A DNA stretch of 64,000 nucleotides from Lachnospiraceae bacterium (GTDB taxonomy: Bacteria; Bacillota; Clostridia; Lachnospirales; Lachnospiraceae). The position numbers and the translations under genes were made by a program. The notes under the pieces are model-generated. The model was given only the letters and a program-made list of their open reading frames with translations. It searched no databases and was not told the DNA's origin. The DNA is taken from positions 149,673-213,672 of the forward strand of contig CAJTDX010000003.1 of NCBI GenBank assembly GCA_910575155.1, in the 5' to 3' direction. Below are positions 34,893 to 44,042 of this stretch, in pieces (the first letter of the stretch is position 1; each line of letters starts with the position of its first letter).

Positions 34893-36218
34893 ATGAAAAT
34901 ATTATTTGTTTCCCTTGGATGTGACAAAAATCTGGTAGACACAGAGTTTATGATAGGGGCATTGGGAGCCGGCGGTCACACATTTACCAATGAGGAAGAA
35001 CAGGCGGAAGTCATTGTAATTAATAGCTGCTGTTTTATCAATGACGCCAAAGAAGAAAGCGTCAACACCATTCTGGAGATGGCGGAATATAAGGACAGAG
35101 GCAGTTGTAAAGCCCTGATTGTCACAGGATGTCTGGCGCAGAGGTACCAGGATGAGATCAGGAAAGAAATTCCCCAGGTGGACGCGGTGCTTGGCACCAA
35201 TTCTTATGAGGAGATTAACGAAGCTTTAAAAGAAATAGAAACTGGCGGGAACTATGAGAAATATCTGCCTCTTTCAGGACTGCCCAGCCACAAAGCAGGA
35301 CGAAACTTGACCACCGGCGGTCATTACGCACATTTAAAAATTGCTGAAGGCTGCGACAAACACTGCAGTTACTGCATTATTCCTCAGATTCGCGGTTCTT
35401 ACCGCAGCGTGCCAATGGAAGAACTGCTGAAAGAAGCGGAAGAACTCGCGCGGCAGGGCGTAAAAGAACTGATTCTGGTGGCGCAGGAAACTACGCTGTA
35501 CGGCGTGGATCTCTATGGAGAGAAATCGCTGCATCTTTTGCTGGACAAGCTGAATAACATAGCGGGTATCCAGTGGATTCGGATTATGTACTGTTATCCG
35601 GAAGAAATTTACGAGGATTTGATTCTTTCCATAAAGCGCAATAAAAAAGTGTGCCATTATCTGGATATGCCCATTCAGCACATCAACGATACGATTCTCA
35701 AACGGATGGGAAGAAGGACGAACCGGGCGGAACTGACAGAAAAAATTGCCAGACTGCGGGAAGAAATTCCGGATATCACGCTGCGCACCACCTTAATCTG
35801 CGGATTTCCAGGAGAGACGCACAAGATGCACGAGGAGCTTATGTATTTTCTGAATGAGACAGAATTTGACCGTTTGGGCGCGTTCACCTATTCTGCGGAG
35901 GAAGGGACCCCGGCGGCAGGATTTTCCGGCCAGGTGGAAGAAACGCAGAAAGAAAGCTGGCGCGACGAGATCATGGAGCTGCAGGAAGAAATTATTTTTG
36001 ACAAAAATGAGGAGATGAAAGGCCGGGAGTTATTGGTGATGATTGAGGGCAGAGTGGAGGACGAGAACGCCTATGTGGGCAGAACTTACCGGGATGCGCC
36101 GGAGATCGACGGTTATATTTTTGTAAATACGGATCTTTCTCTGATGACTGGTGATTTTGTAAAAGTTCGTGTTACAGGGGCTTACGAATATGATTTGATA
36201 GGAGATATGATACCATGA
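34893..36218 (+). CDS. rimO: Ribosomal protein S12 methylthiotransferase
   Basis: Radical SAM enzyme that adds a methylthio group to an aspartate of S12. 441 residues from the ATG at 34893 (agagagg upstream); an earlier frame extension has no site. Cluster cysteines: SLGCDKNLVDTE, NSCCFINDAKEES and VTGCLAQRY; radical SAM motif GCDKHCSYCIIPQIRG; TRAM domain at the end. RimO rather than MiaB because of SLGCDKN and the shorter N-terminus. Confidence 0.96.
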   Translation: MKILFVSLGCDKNLVDTEFMIGALGAGGHTFTNEEEQAEVIVINSCCFINDAKEESVNTILEMAEYKDRGSCKALIVTGCLAQRYQDEIRKEIPQVDAVLGTNSYEEINEALKEIETGGNYEKYLPLSGLPSHKAGRNLTTGGHYAHLKIAEGCDKHCSYCIIPQIRGSYRSVPMEELLKEAEELARQGVKELILVAQETTLYGVDLYGEKSLHLLLDKLNNIAGIQWIRIMYCYPEEIYEDLILSIKRNKKVCHYLDMPIQHINDTILKRMGRRTNRAELTEKIARLREEIPDITLRTTLICGFPGETHKMHEELMYFLNETEFDRLGAFTYSAEEGTPAAGFSGQVEETQKESWRDEIMELQEEIIFDKNEEMKGRELLVMIEGRVEDENAYVGRTYRDAPEIDGYIFVNTDLSLMTGDFVKVRVTGAYEYDLIGDMIP

Positions 36219-36760
36219 ATTTACCAAATAAACTGACTGTTCTGCGCGTGATCCTGATTTTGCCGTTTGTGGTATTTATGCTGGTTCCGGTTTGGGGAGA
36301 TACTCTGAGCATGTATGCAGCGGCGGCGATTTTCATTATAGCGAGTTTTACCGACCTTCTGGATGGAAAAATTGCCAGAAAGTACAATCTTGTTACAAAT
36401 TTCGGCAAATTTATGGATCCCCTTGCTGATAAATTATTAGTAGCGGCAGCATTAATTTGTCTTACGGCAGGCGGCAGGTTAAACGCCTGGGTTTCCATTA
36501 TTATCATCAGCCGGGAATTTATCATCAGCGGTTTTCGTCTGGTAGCTTCCGACAATGGAATTGTAATTGCAGCGAGCTACTGGGGCAAATTTAAGACGAC
36601 GTTTCAGATGGTGATGATTGTGATGCTCATCTTAGATTTCGATAACGGGCTTTATCAGATTTGCGCCGTAATCGTCACCTATATTGCGGTGATTTTGACC
36701 GTTATTTCTCTGATTGACTATATAATAAAGAATAAAGACGTTCTCAAAGAGCAAAAATAA
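36215..36760 (+). CDS. pgsA: CDP-diacylglycerol--glycerol-3-phosphate 3-phosphatidyltransferase
   Basis: Commits CDP-diacylglycerol to phosphatidylglycerol synthesis in the membrane. 181 residues, about five or six membrane segments. The CDP-alcohol phosphotransferase motif is complete: Asp47, Asp50-Gly51, Ala54-Arg55, Gly64, Asp68 and Asp72. It overlaps rimO by 4 bases (ATGA). Confidence 0.96.
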   Translation: MNLPNKLTVLRVILILPFVVFMLVPVWGDTLSMYAAAAIFIIASFTDLLDGKIARKYNLVTNFGKFMDPLADKLLVAAALICLTAGGRLNAWVSIIIISREFIISGFRLVASDNGIVIAASYWGKFKTTFQMVMIVMLILDFDNGLYQICAVIVTYIAVILTVISLIDYIIKNKDVLKEQK

Positions 36761-36799
36761 AAATGGTTAAAACAGAACATCAGGGAAAGGGATGATGAA

Positions 36800-38044
36800 A
36801 TGACAGTAGAATTAATTTGTGTGGGAACCGAACTGCTTCTGGGGAATATTGTGAATACCAATGCGGCGTTTATCGCTGAAAAGTGCGCTATGTTGGGATT
36901 ATCCATGTATTATCAGAGCGTGGTTGGCGATAATCCGGGTCGTTTGGAAGAACTGCTCTTGACCGCCATCGGGCGTTCCTCCGTCATCATTTTGTGCGGA
37001 GGTCTCGGACCTACTCAGGATGACCTTACCAAAGAGACGGCAGCCAGGGTAATGCGCCGTAAGCTGAGAGAGGATCAAAGGGCGCGGCGGGAAATTCAGG
37101 AATTTATGGAAAAACGGGGATGCCGGATTACGGAAAATAACTGGAAACAGGCGATGGTTCCGGAACATGCCAGGGTATTGTACAATGCAAACGGCACAGC
37201 CCCTGGAATTATTATGGAGGAAGGGGACACCAGAATCATTCTTCTTCCGGGCCCGCCCAATGAACTGGTTCCCATGTTCGAAGAACAGGTATTTCCTTAT
37301 CTCCATAAGCTGCAGCCGGAGACGATCTGTTCTAAAATGGTGAAGTTATGCGGCATCGGAGAAAGCTCTGCGGAGACAAAAATACTGGATTTAATCGAAA
37401 CGCAGACGAATCCTACCGTAGCTCCCTATGCCAAGACCGGAGAGGTACATTTGCGTATTACGGCCAAAGCTTCCTGCGAACAGGAGGCATACGCTTTGAT
37501 CGAGCCTGTGGAGCAGGAGTTACGGAACCGTTTTGGAGATCTGATCTATACCGACGACCCGGATGTGACGCTGGAAACGGCTGTGTACGAGCTGTTAAAA
37601 GAGAAACATCTTACAGTTACCACCGCAGAATCCTGTACGGGAGGACTGCTTGCCGGAAGGCTGATCAATGTGCCCGGGATCTCTGCGTACCTGAAAGAGG
37701 GATATATCACATATTCCAATGAGGCAAAAGAAAAGCTGCTGGGCGTTCCGGCAGAAATCCTGAGAGAATATGGAGCGGTCAGTCCGCAGACCGCAGAAGC
37801 CATGGCAGAAGGCGGCGCCAGAGCGGCGGACGCTGATTTATGTATAGCGGTAACTGGAATTGCCGGGCCTGACGGCGGCACCAGCCAGAAGCCGGTAGGG
37901 CTTGTGTATATGAGCTGCTATTGCAGAGGAAAGTGGTACACAGAAAAGAACCTGTATACAGGAAGCCGCAGCAAGATTCGGGAATACTCGGTGGCAGGCG
38001 CGCTGACGCTGCTCCGGCAGGCAATCATAAAACAATACAAATAA
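36800..38044 (+). CDS. cinA: CinA-family protein (competence/damage-inducible, NMN amidase domain)
   Basis: 414 residues. The N-terminal MoCF-like domain has VGTELLLGNIVNTN and CGGLGPTQDDLTKE; the C-terminal PncC-type domain has TTAESCTGGLLAGRL and VTGIAGPDGG. In other bacteria CinA hydrolyses ADP-ribose and deamidates NMN. Its last 40 bases are part of a tandem duplication with the start of rsmD. Confidence 0.96.
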   Translation: MTVELICVGTELLLGNIVNTNAAFIAEKCAMLGLSMYYQSVVGDNPGRLEELLLTAIGRSSVIILCGGLGPTQDDLTKETAARVMRRKLREDQRARREIQEFMEKRGCRITENNWKQAMVPEHARVLYNANGTAPGIIMEEGDTRIILLPGPPNELVPMFEEQVFPYLHKLQPETICSKMVKLCGIGESSAETKILDLIETQTNPTVAPYAKTGEVHLRITAKASCEQEAYALIEPVEQELRNRFGDLIYTDDPDVTLETAVYELLKEKHLTVTTAESCTGGLLAGRLINVPGISAYLKEGYITYSNEAKEKLLGVPAEILREYGAVSPQTAEAMAEGGARAADADLCIAVTGIAGPDGGTSQKPVGLVYMSCYCRGKWYTEKNLYTGSRSKIREYSVAGALTLLRQAIIKQYK

Positions 38045-38146
38045 GATGATAAAATGCGAATGATAGCAGGAACCTGCTGACGCTGCTCCGGCAGGCAATC
38101 ATAGAACAATACAAATGAGGTGATAAAATGCGAATTATTGCAGGAA
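38002..38146. repeat. Tandem duplication (period 74 bp) over the cinA/rsmD junction
   Basis: The 71 bases at 38002-38072 recur at 38076-38146 with few changes. Copy 1 has the real cinA stop (TAA at 38042-38044) and a decoy rsmD start (ATG at 38054, MRMIAGTC then stop). Copy 2 has a decoy cinA end (codes for LLTLLRQAIIEQYK) and the real rsmD start (38128). The Shine-Dalgarno gaggtgat is intact in copy 2 and decayed to aagatgat in copy 1. Confidence 0.9.
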
Positions 38147-38691
38147 GCGCAAGAAGCCTGCCGCTTAAGACCATATCCGGTACGGATACAAGACCAACGA
38201 CTGACCGCATCAAAGAAACTTTGTTTAATATGCTCAGTCCATATCTTTTGGACTGCAGGTTTCTGGATTTGTTTGCAGGAAGCGGTCAGATTGGACTGGA
38301 GGCAGTGAGCCGGGGAGCAAGAAACGCTGTTTTTGTGGAGAACAATAAGAAAGCGGCGTTATGTATTGAAGAAAATATAAAATTTACGAAATTTACGGAA
38401 AACTGTACTCTGTTGGTGAGAGACGCCGTCACAGCCATTCACCAGATGGAAGGCAAAGAGCCTTTTGACGTGGTATTTCTGGATCCGCCTTACGGTAAGG
38501 GCCTTGAGGCGGAGGCTCTGCGTGCTCTGGCTGACTGCAGTCTGCTTCTGGAAGGTTCGGTGATTGTACTGGAGACTTCTCTGGACACAGATTTGTCTTA
38601 TGCAAAACGTTGGGGATATCAGATTACAAAAGAGAAAACCTATAAAAATAATCAGCATATTTTTATGAAATTTGCCAAGGAAACAGTATGA
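38128..38691 (+). CDS. rsmD: 16S rRNA (guanine(966)-N(2))-methyltransferase RsmD
   Basis: 187 residues. The start MRIIAGSARSLPL, TRPTTDRIKETLFN, SAM motif FLDLFAGSGQIGLEA and catalytic motif LDPPYGKG are all present. It methylates N2 of a guanine in 16S rRNA during 30S assembly. It is followed by coaD, a very common pairing. Confidence 0.96.
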   Translation: MRIIAGSARSLPLKTISGTDTRPTTDRIKETLFNMLSPYLLDCRFLDLFAGSGQIGLEAVSRGARNAVFVENNKKAALCIEENIKFTKFTENCTLLVRDAVTAIHQMEGKEPFDVVFLDPPYGKGLEAEALRALADCSLLLEGSVIVLETSLDTDLSYAKRWGYQITKEKTYKNNQHIFMKFAKETV

Positions 38692-38700
38692 GGGATGCAT

Positions 38701-39210
38701 ATGAAAAGAGCGATTTATCCGGGCAGTTTTGATCCGGTAACATTTGGACATATCGACATGATTGAACGTTCCGCTAAAATAGTAGACGAACTGGTGGTTG
38801 CAGTTTTGAATAATAGTGCAAAAAATCCATTGTTTTCTGTAAAAGAACGTGTTAGTATGTTAGAAGAGATTACAAGTCATCTTCCAAACGTGAAAATTAC
38901 TTTTTTTGACGGACTTTTGATAGATTATGCAAGGAAGGTTGACGCAGCGATTATCATCCGGGGGCTGCGCGCCATTACAGATTTTGAATATGAACTGCAG
39001 CTTGCACAGACGAACCGGATCGTTGATTCGCGGGTGGATACCATATTTCTGACTACCAGCCTGGAATATGCGTATTTGAGTTCTACCATTGTCAAAGAGG
39101 TTGCTTCCTATGGAGGGGATATTTCCCATTTCGTACCGGAACAGCTTATGGAAAGGATCTACCGGAAATATGCGAACGTTCAGAATCCGGAATGCGCAGA
39201 GAGTGTTTGA
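38701..39210 (+). CDS. coaD: Phosphopantetheine adenylyltransferase
   Basis: Penultimate step of coenzyme A synthesis. 169 residues from the ATG at 38701, chosen for gaggg 6 bases upstream and the canonical [14 protein letters not shown] start; an ATG at 38695 is also possible. The nucleotidyltransferase motif is Thr14-Phe-Gly-His17, and [10 protein letters not shown] stands in the ISSTxxR position. Confidence 0.96.
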   Translation: MKRAIYPGSFDPVTFGHIDMIERSAKIVDELVVAVLNNSAKNPLFSVKERVSMLEEITSHLPNVKITFFDGLLIDYARKVDAAIIIRGLRAITDFEYELQLAQTNRIVDSRVDTIFLTTSLEYAYLSSTIVKEVASYGGDISHFVPEQLMERIYRKYANVQNPECAESV

Positions 39211-39267
39211 GATGGTTCAGAACCATATACAATATAAAAAGATTATTAAGGAATAGGAGCATTATAT

Positions 39268-39879
39268 ATGAGTAGCAGAATTGAACAAGTGATCGATGAG
39301 ATTGAAGATTTCATTGAAAACTGTAGATATCAGCCGCTCTCTAATTCGAAAATTATTGTAAATAAGGATGAGTTGGAGGATTTGTTGTCAGAACTTCGGC
39401 GGCGGACACCAGATGAGATTAAGCGTTACCAGAAGATCATCAGCAATAAAGAAGCGATTCTTGCAGATGCTCAGACGAAAGCGGACGCCATTATTGCCAA
39501 GGCAGAAGTACATACCACAGAGCTGATCAGTGAACATCAGATTATGCAGCAGGCTTATGCCCAGGCAAATGAAGTTGTAATGATTGCCACCAATCAGGCT
39601 GAGGAAATTTTGAATAACGCCACCAATGATGCCAATGCGATACGTATGAGCGCCATTGAGTATACTGATGGCCTTCTGACAGAGATAGAAGGAATTCTTG
39701 GCAATGCCATGGAAACTACCAGAGCCAGGACTGAAAATCTGCTCAGTTCTCTTCAGGGGTACTATGAACAGATTGATACGAACCGCAGATCATTGGTTCC
39801 TTCGGAGATGGAAACGGTTCCGTCACAGGAAGGGGCGCCAGAACCTCTCTCTGAAATCCAGATGACAGATATCAGTTAA
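39268..39879 (+). CDS. Coiled-coil protein of unknown function between coaD and ylbJ
   Basis: 203 residues, no membrane segment. A long Ala/Glu/Gln-rich helix runs from about residue 45 to 165, with repeated A-x-A-x-x-I patterns as in ATP synthase b subunits or DivIVA-like proteins, then a Pro/Glu-rich tail. Such proteins are often annotated as ATPase or V-ATPase subunit H in Lachnospiraceae, but no catalytic motif is present. The position suggests a cell-envelope or division scaffold, which is speculative. Confidence 0.75.
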   Translation: MSSRIEQVIDEIEDFIENCRYQPLSNSKIIVNKDELEDLLSELRRRTPDEIKRYQKIISNKEAILADAQTKADAIIAKAEVHTTELISEHQIMQQAYAQANEVVMIATNQAEEILNNATNDANAIRMSAIEYTDGLLTEIEGILGNAMETTRARTENLLSSLQGYYEQIDTNRRSLVPSEMETVPSQEGAPEPLSEIQMTDIS

Positions 39880-39898
39880 TACAGGCGGCCCCGAAGCG

Positions 39899-40816
39899 TC
39901 AGAGGGTATGAACCAGAAGCAGAGCCAGGCCAAAAGAAAGCGCAGTTGCCAGCAGCTTTATCAGTAAGTAGGGGATCATGGAAAAGCCCGTATCTTTTAC
40001 CATGGACGCAGTCTGGGCGAATCCGGACAGTCCGCCAAATGCCGTATACGCCATCATCAGCGGGTAGGCAAGGGAAAAATCTAAATTCTGCCCTGCAGTA
40101 TAAGAAATCCCATTGGTGATTTCGGTAAATCCGATCATCAGGCATTTTAATACAGGGCTGCTGACAGGAATCAGGGTGGTCATCTGGGCCAATATGGCAA
40201 ACATGACGATATAACCTCCCAGTTTTGCCAGGGTTTCAAATCCGTTCATTATACCGGCGTCTATGAGTTGAAAGTTCATGGATGCTGTTTTTTTTGATTT
40301 GTCTGCGGATGACCGGAAGCGGCGGTTTCTGTTCCAGATCATATACAGCGCCAGAGGCGGAACATACAGAATCAGATAAGTGGCAAGACGCAGCTCTGGT
40401 CTTTGAAGAGTTTCATTTAAAAGAAAACTCCCAATAAACATAGGGCTGATGTTATTACATGCGCAGAATAAACGCTGCCCTTCCTCACGGCTCATTTTAC
40501 CGGACAAAACCAGATCAGCCGTAATTTTACTTCCCAGAGGGAAGCCGAAGAGCAGTCCCGCTGTGAGAGGATAAATTCCGGCGCTGCTGATTGGAAACAG
40601 ATGTTTTAGAAACCTGTGCGCTTTTTGGGCAAAATTATCCAGGAGTCCGGAGTGAATCAGGATATAGGAAAGTATGGAAAAAGGCAGCAGCGTGGGCAGC
40701 ATTTTTTCATACCAGAGATTCAGCCCGAACGCGGCGGCCTGAACCGATTCTTCGGGAAAACCCAGTATATAAAATAAAAAAAATGTTAAAATAGTAATAC
40801 AAAAGATTTTTTTCAT
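39899..40816 (-). CDS. ylbJ: Sporulation integral membrane protein YlbJ
   Basis: 305 residues with about eight membrane segments. The Gate/nucleoside-recognition pattern is visible: LPFSILSYILIHSG, LFGFPLGSKITADLV and CNNISPMFIGSFL, and the C-terminal AYTAFGGLSGFAQTASMV. In Bacillus YlbJ (SpoVV) helps take up dipicolinic acid into the forespore. It converges on the coiled-coil gene with 19 bases between the stops. The start codon lies in an inverted repeat. Confidence 0.88.
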   Translation of the reverse strand: MKKIFCITILTFFLFYILGFPEESVQAAAFGLNLWYEKMLPTLLPFSILSYILIHSGLLDNFAQKAHRFLKHLFPISSAGIYPLTAGLLFGFPLGSKITADLVLSGKMSREEGQRLFCACNNISPMFIGSFLLNETLQRPELRLATYLILYVPPLALYMIWNRNRRFRSSADKSKKTASMNFQLIDAGIMNGFETLAKLGGYIVMFAILAQMTTLIPVSSPVLKCLMIGFTEITNGISYTAGQNLDFSLAYPLMMAYTAFGGLSGFAQTASMVKDTGFSMIPYLLIKLLATALSFGLALLLVHTL

Positions 40817-40831
40817 AGTTTATTCTATGAA
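40812..40831 (-). promoter_or_regulatory. Inverted repeat covering the ylbJ start codon
   Basis: ttcatag (40812-40818) pairs perfectly with ctatgaa (40825-40831) over a 6-base loop. The ATG of ylbJ (40816-40814) is inside the stem, and there is no clear Shine-Dalgarno. It could limit translation or bind a regulator. Confidence 0.45.
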
Positions 40832-40866
40832 CCAATTACATAAATATACCAGTATAGGAGGTTATC

Positions 40867-42318
40867 ATGAGAGTTTGTGAGCAATTAAAGCCAAAGAAAG
40901 TATTTGAGTATTTTGAGGATCTCTGTCAGATCCCGCATGGTTCCGGGAATACCAGGCAAATCAGTGATTACTGCGCAGCTTTTGCAAAATCCCATGGGTT
41001 AAAGTACATTCAGGATGAAGACAATAACGTAATTATTTTCAAAGACGGGTCAAAAGGGTATGAAAATGCGGATCCAGTGATTATTCAGGGACATCTGGAT
41101 ATGGTCTGCGAAAAAGAGAGCGGAGTGGATATTGATTTTGAAAAAGATGGATTGAGACTTTACGTAGACGGCGATTTTCTGAAAGCGGAGGGAACCACTC
41201 TGGGAGGAGACGATGGAATCGCAGTCGCCTATGCGCTGGCGATCTTAGACGACGATACCCTGGAACATCCGCCTCTGGAGGTTGTATTTACGGTGGATGA
41301 AGAAATCGGCCTGCTGGGAGCAGAGTCTGTGGATTTATCCATGCTCAAAGGCAAAAAACTTCTGAATATTGATTCTGAGGAGGAAGGAGTTTTTCTTACA
41401 AGCTGTGCCGGAGGGCTTGGAGCAGTATGTGAACTTCCGCTAAACAGAACAGAGCAGGAAGGCGTATGTTATGAGATTAAAGTTACCGGACTTCAGGGCG
41501 GGCATTCCGGCGCTGAGATTCATAAGGAACATGGAAACGCCATTGTTCTGATTGGAAGAGTATTACAGTCATTGAATCTCAAACTGCCTTTTGCCATTGA
41601 ACGTCTGGAAGGCGGGTTAAAGGATAACGCTATTCCGCGGGAGACTGCGGCAGTTATTATGCTGCCGGCAAACGGGCAGGAACAGGAATTGTACGCGCAG
41701 ATTGCAGAACAGGAAGAGAAATTAAAAAAGGAGTATCATACCTCTGACCCGGATGTTTCGATTCAGTGCCGGAAGCTGGGCGAGCAGAAAAAGCTGGTTC
41801 TGCACAGTTCTTCTGCCACGAAAGTATTGTTTTTCCTGCGCAATATGCCAAACGGCATACAGCATATGAGTATGGATATTCCGGGGCTTGTGGAAACTTC
41901 TCTGAACGCCGGGATTATGAGAATGTCAGATCAGACGTTTTCGGTAAGTTTTTCCGTACGAAGCAGTGTTACCAGCAGGAAATATGAGCTTACAGACCGT
42001 CTGGCCTTTCTCATTGAATTTCTGGGAGGCAGCATTTCCGTAAACGGAGATTATCCTGCATGGGAGTATAAAAAAGAGTCGAAGATTCGCAGTCTGATGG
42101 CGGAAACTTATCAGGATTTATTTCAAAAGGAAGCCAGATTCGAGGCTATTCACGCCGGATTGGAATGCGGTATTTTATCCGGAAAAATAGAAGATTTAGA
42201 CTGCATTTCATTTGGTCCGGATTTGATGGATATCCATACGCCGAAAGAGCGGCTGCGTATTTCTTCGGCTGAGAGGATTTGGAATCTCATCATTGAATTT
42301 TTAAAACGTTCACGTTGA
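40867..42318 (+). CDS. pepD: Cytosolic non-specific dipeptidase (aminoacyl-histidine dipeptidase)
   Basis: Zinc peptidase of the M20C family, 483 residues. Metal and catalytic motifs: VIIQGHLDMVCEK (His and Asp), TTLGGDDGIAVAYAL, VDEEIGLLGAESVD and NIDSEEEGVF. It hydrolyses Xaa-His and many other dipeptides. Shine-Dalgarno ataggagg. Confidence 0.95.
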   Translation: MRVCEQLKPKKVFEYFEDLCQIPHGSGNTRQISDYCAAFAKSHGLKYIQDEDNNVIIFKDGSKGYENADPVIIQGHLDMVCEKESGVDIDFEKDGLRLYVDGDFLKAEGTTLGGDDGIAVAYALAILDDDTLEHPPLEVVFTVDEEIGLLGAESVDLSMLKGKKLLNIDSEEEGVFLTSCAGGLGAVCELPLNRTEQEGVCYEIKVTGLQGGHSGAEIHKEHGNAIVLIGRVLQSLNLKLPFAIERLEGGLKDNAIPRETAAVIMLPANGQEQELYAQIAEQEEKLKKEYHTSDPDVSIQCRKLGEQKKLVLHSSSATKVLFFLRNMPNGIQHMSMDIPGLVETSLNAGIMRMSDQTFSVSFSVRSSVTSRKYELTDRLAFLIEFLGGSISVNGDYPAWEYKKESKIRSLMAETYQDLFQKEARFEAIHAGLECGILSGKIEDLDCISFGPDLMDIHTPKERLRISSAERIWNLIIEFLKRSR

Positions 42319-42339
42319 ATATGAGACAATAAGGAGCTT

Positions 42340-43179
42340 ATGAAGTATTGTAAAAGGATTGTGATTCATCTGCTGATTCTTACCGCGCTGCTGTGTTTCA
42401 TCACTACATTGCTTGAAAATATGCAGCAGACCGCAAAGATCGCCAACCTTTTGAAAGGGGAAGATACGAAAGAGCTTCTGCGCCGGCAGCAGGTTCCGGC
42501 AGAACTGTATGAGGATATGATAACGTATGAGGAAGAATCCGATTTTTCCAGATATGATTACCTTTTGGCGCATGTTTTGACAGAGAAAACAGAAAAAAAA
42601 GAGCTGGATGCGTATCTTAAATTGCTGTATCAATACCATCCGCAGAATATTCGAAACATGGAGCGTGTGGAAACGGCTGTCTGGGGAGATTTATCATACT
42701 TTCCCATTCCGCTTCCGCAGCTGGAAAATGGAATGAGCACATCGTTTGAAAATTCCTGGATGTTTGAACGCAATTTTGGCGGAAACCGGGGGCATGAGGG
42801 AACGGATCTCATGGCTTCTGTGAATGAACGGGGCCGTTATCCGGTACTCAGTATGACGGACGGCGTTGTGGAAAAGGTGGGCTGGCTCAAACTGGGCGGT
42901 TACCGCATCGGTATCCGTTCCCCGCATGGCGGGTACTTCTACTATGCGCATCTGAACGATTATGCCAGGGATTTTCAGGAGGGCGATGAGATAAAGGCCG
43001 GAGAATTGCTGGGATTTATGGGCGACAGCGGTTATGGGCCGGAGGGAACCACCGGACAGTTTGCCGTGCATCTGCATGTGGGAATTTATGTGGAGGATGA
43101 GACAGAAGGAGAGATCAGTGTCAATCCTTACTGGGTGTTAAAATGGCTCGAACAGCAGAGATTGTATTATCAATACTGA
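42340..43179 (+). CDS. M23-family metallopeptidase, membrane-anchored
   Basis: 279 residues. A signal anchor (residues 7-25) is followed by a helical linker and an M23 domain with HxxxD (His152, Asp156) and HLH (His244, His246), so all zinc and catalytic residues are present. It probably cuts peptidoglycan cross-bridges or peptide stems outside the membrane. The stop of pepD is 21 bases upstream. Confidence 0.9.
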   Translation: MKYCKRIVIHLLILTALLCFITTLLENMQQTAKIANLLKGEDTKELLRRQQVPAELYEDMITYEEESDFSRYDYLLAHVLTEKTEKKELDAYLKLLYQYHPQNIRNMERVETAVWGDLSYFPIPLPQLENGMSTSFENSWMFERNFGGNRGHEGTDLMASVNERGRYPVLSMTDGVVEKVGWLKLGGYRIGIRSPHGGYFYYAHLNDYARDFQEGDEIKAGELLGFMGDSGYGPEGTTGQFAVHLHVGIYVEDETEGEISVNPYWVLKWLEQQRLYYQY

Positions 43180-43209
43180 TATCTTACAAAGCGGGAGAGA
43201 GGAACAGAT

Positions 43210-43974
43210 ATGCAGCTGCGACTGGATAAATATCTTGCTGATCTGGGGGTGGGAACGCGCTCTCAGGTAAAGCAGTACATACGCAGAAAACAGGTGACGG
43301 TCAATGATTTTTTGCCCAAAGGCCCGGAACAGAAAGTAGTTCCGGGAAAAGACCGGATTAGGTTTCAGGGAACAGAGCTTTGCTATCAGGAGTATGAGTA
43401 TTTCATGCTCAATAAGCCGAAAAATTGTGTCAGTGCGGTGACTGATCCGTACTATAAGACGGTGCTGGATTTGATTACAGAGAAAAACCGCAGGGATTTG
43501 TTTCCGGTGGGAAGACTGGATCTTGACACAGAGGGCCTGATGCTTATTACAAACGACGGTTCTCTGGCGCATGATCTGCTTGCGCCCGGAAAACATGTGC
43601 CGAAAACTTACTATGCAAAGGTGGCGGGAAGCGTCACAGAGGAGGATGTAGAAAAGTTTGCGGCCGGATTGGAAATCGGAGAGAAAAAACCTGCGCTTCC
43701 GGCAGAACTTCGGATTCTTTTTGAGGATAGAGAAACTTCTGTGGAACAACCGGTGTCTGAAATTGAACTGACCATTACTGAAGGAAAGTTCCACCAGGTA
43801 AAACGGATGTTTGAAGCGGTGGGAAAACATGTAATTTATCTAAAGAGGATTTCCATGGGGGCATTAAAGCTGGATGAGGCGCTGCAGCCGGGGGAATACC
43901 GAACACTGACAGAAACGGAGATCAATCTGTTAAAGAAGCAACGAAAGACAGTGGCCGGAAAGGAGAAGTCATGA
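43210..43974 (+). CDS. RsuA-family 16S rRNA pseudouridine synthase
   Basis: 254 residues. An N-terminal S4 RNA-binding domain (MQLRLDKYLADLGVGTRSQV) is followed by the catalytic domain with FPVGRLDLDTEGLMLITNDG, where Asp104 is the expected nucleophile, and GKFHQVKRMFEAVGKHV. The target is likely U516 of 16S rRNA by family. The stop overlaps a short ORF start (ATGA). Confidence 0.9.
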   Translation: MQLRLDKYLADLGVGTRSQVKQYIRRKQVTVNDFLPKGPEQKVVPGKDRIRFQGTELCYQEYEYFMLNKPKNCVSAVTDPYYKTVLDLITEKNRRDLFPVGRLDLDTEGLMLITNDGSLAHDLLAPGKHVPKTYYAKVAGSVTEEDVEKFAAGLEIGEKKPALPAELRILFEDRETSVEQPVSEIELTITEGKFHQVKRMFEAVGKHVIYLKRISMGALKLDEALQPGEYRTLTETEINLLKKQRKTVAGKEKS

Positions 43975-44042
43975 GGAAAATTGGAATGAATACGCACAGG
44001 GAGGATTGGGGACCGGCTTTTGCAAGGAGGCGTCTATGTTAG
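43971..44042 (+). CDS. 23-codon ORF coupling the RsuA and HAD genes
   Basis: ATG at 43971 overlaps the RsuA-family stop (ATGA) and has a strong aaaggag 7 bases upstream. The frame codes for MRKIGMNTHREDWGPAFARR, then RLC, and stops at 44040-44042, across the HAD start codon (44036). It looks like a translational-coupling leader. Whether the peptide itself matters is unknown. Confidence 0.45.
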   Translation: MRKIGMNTHREDWGPAFARRRLC

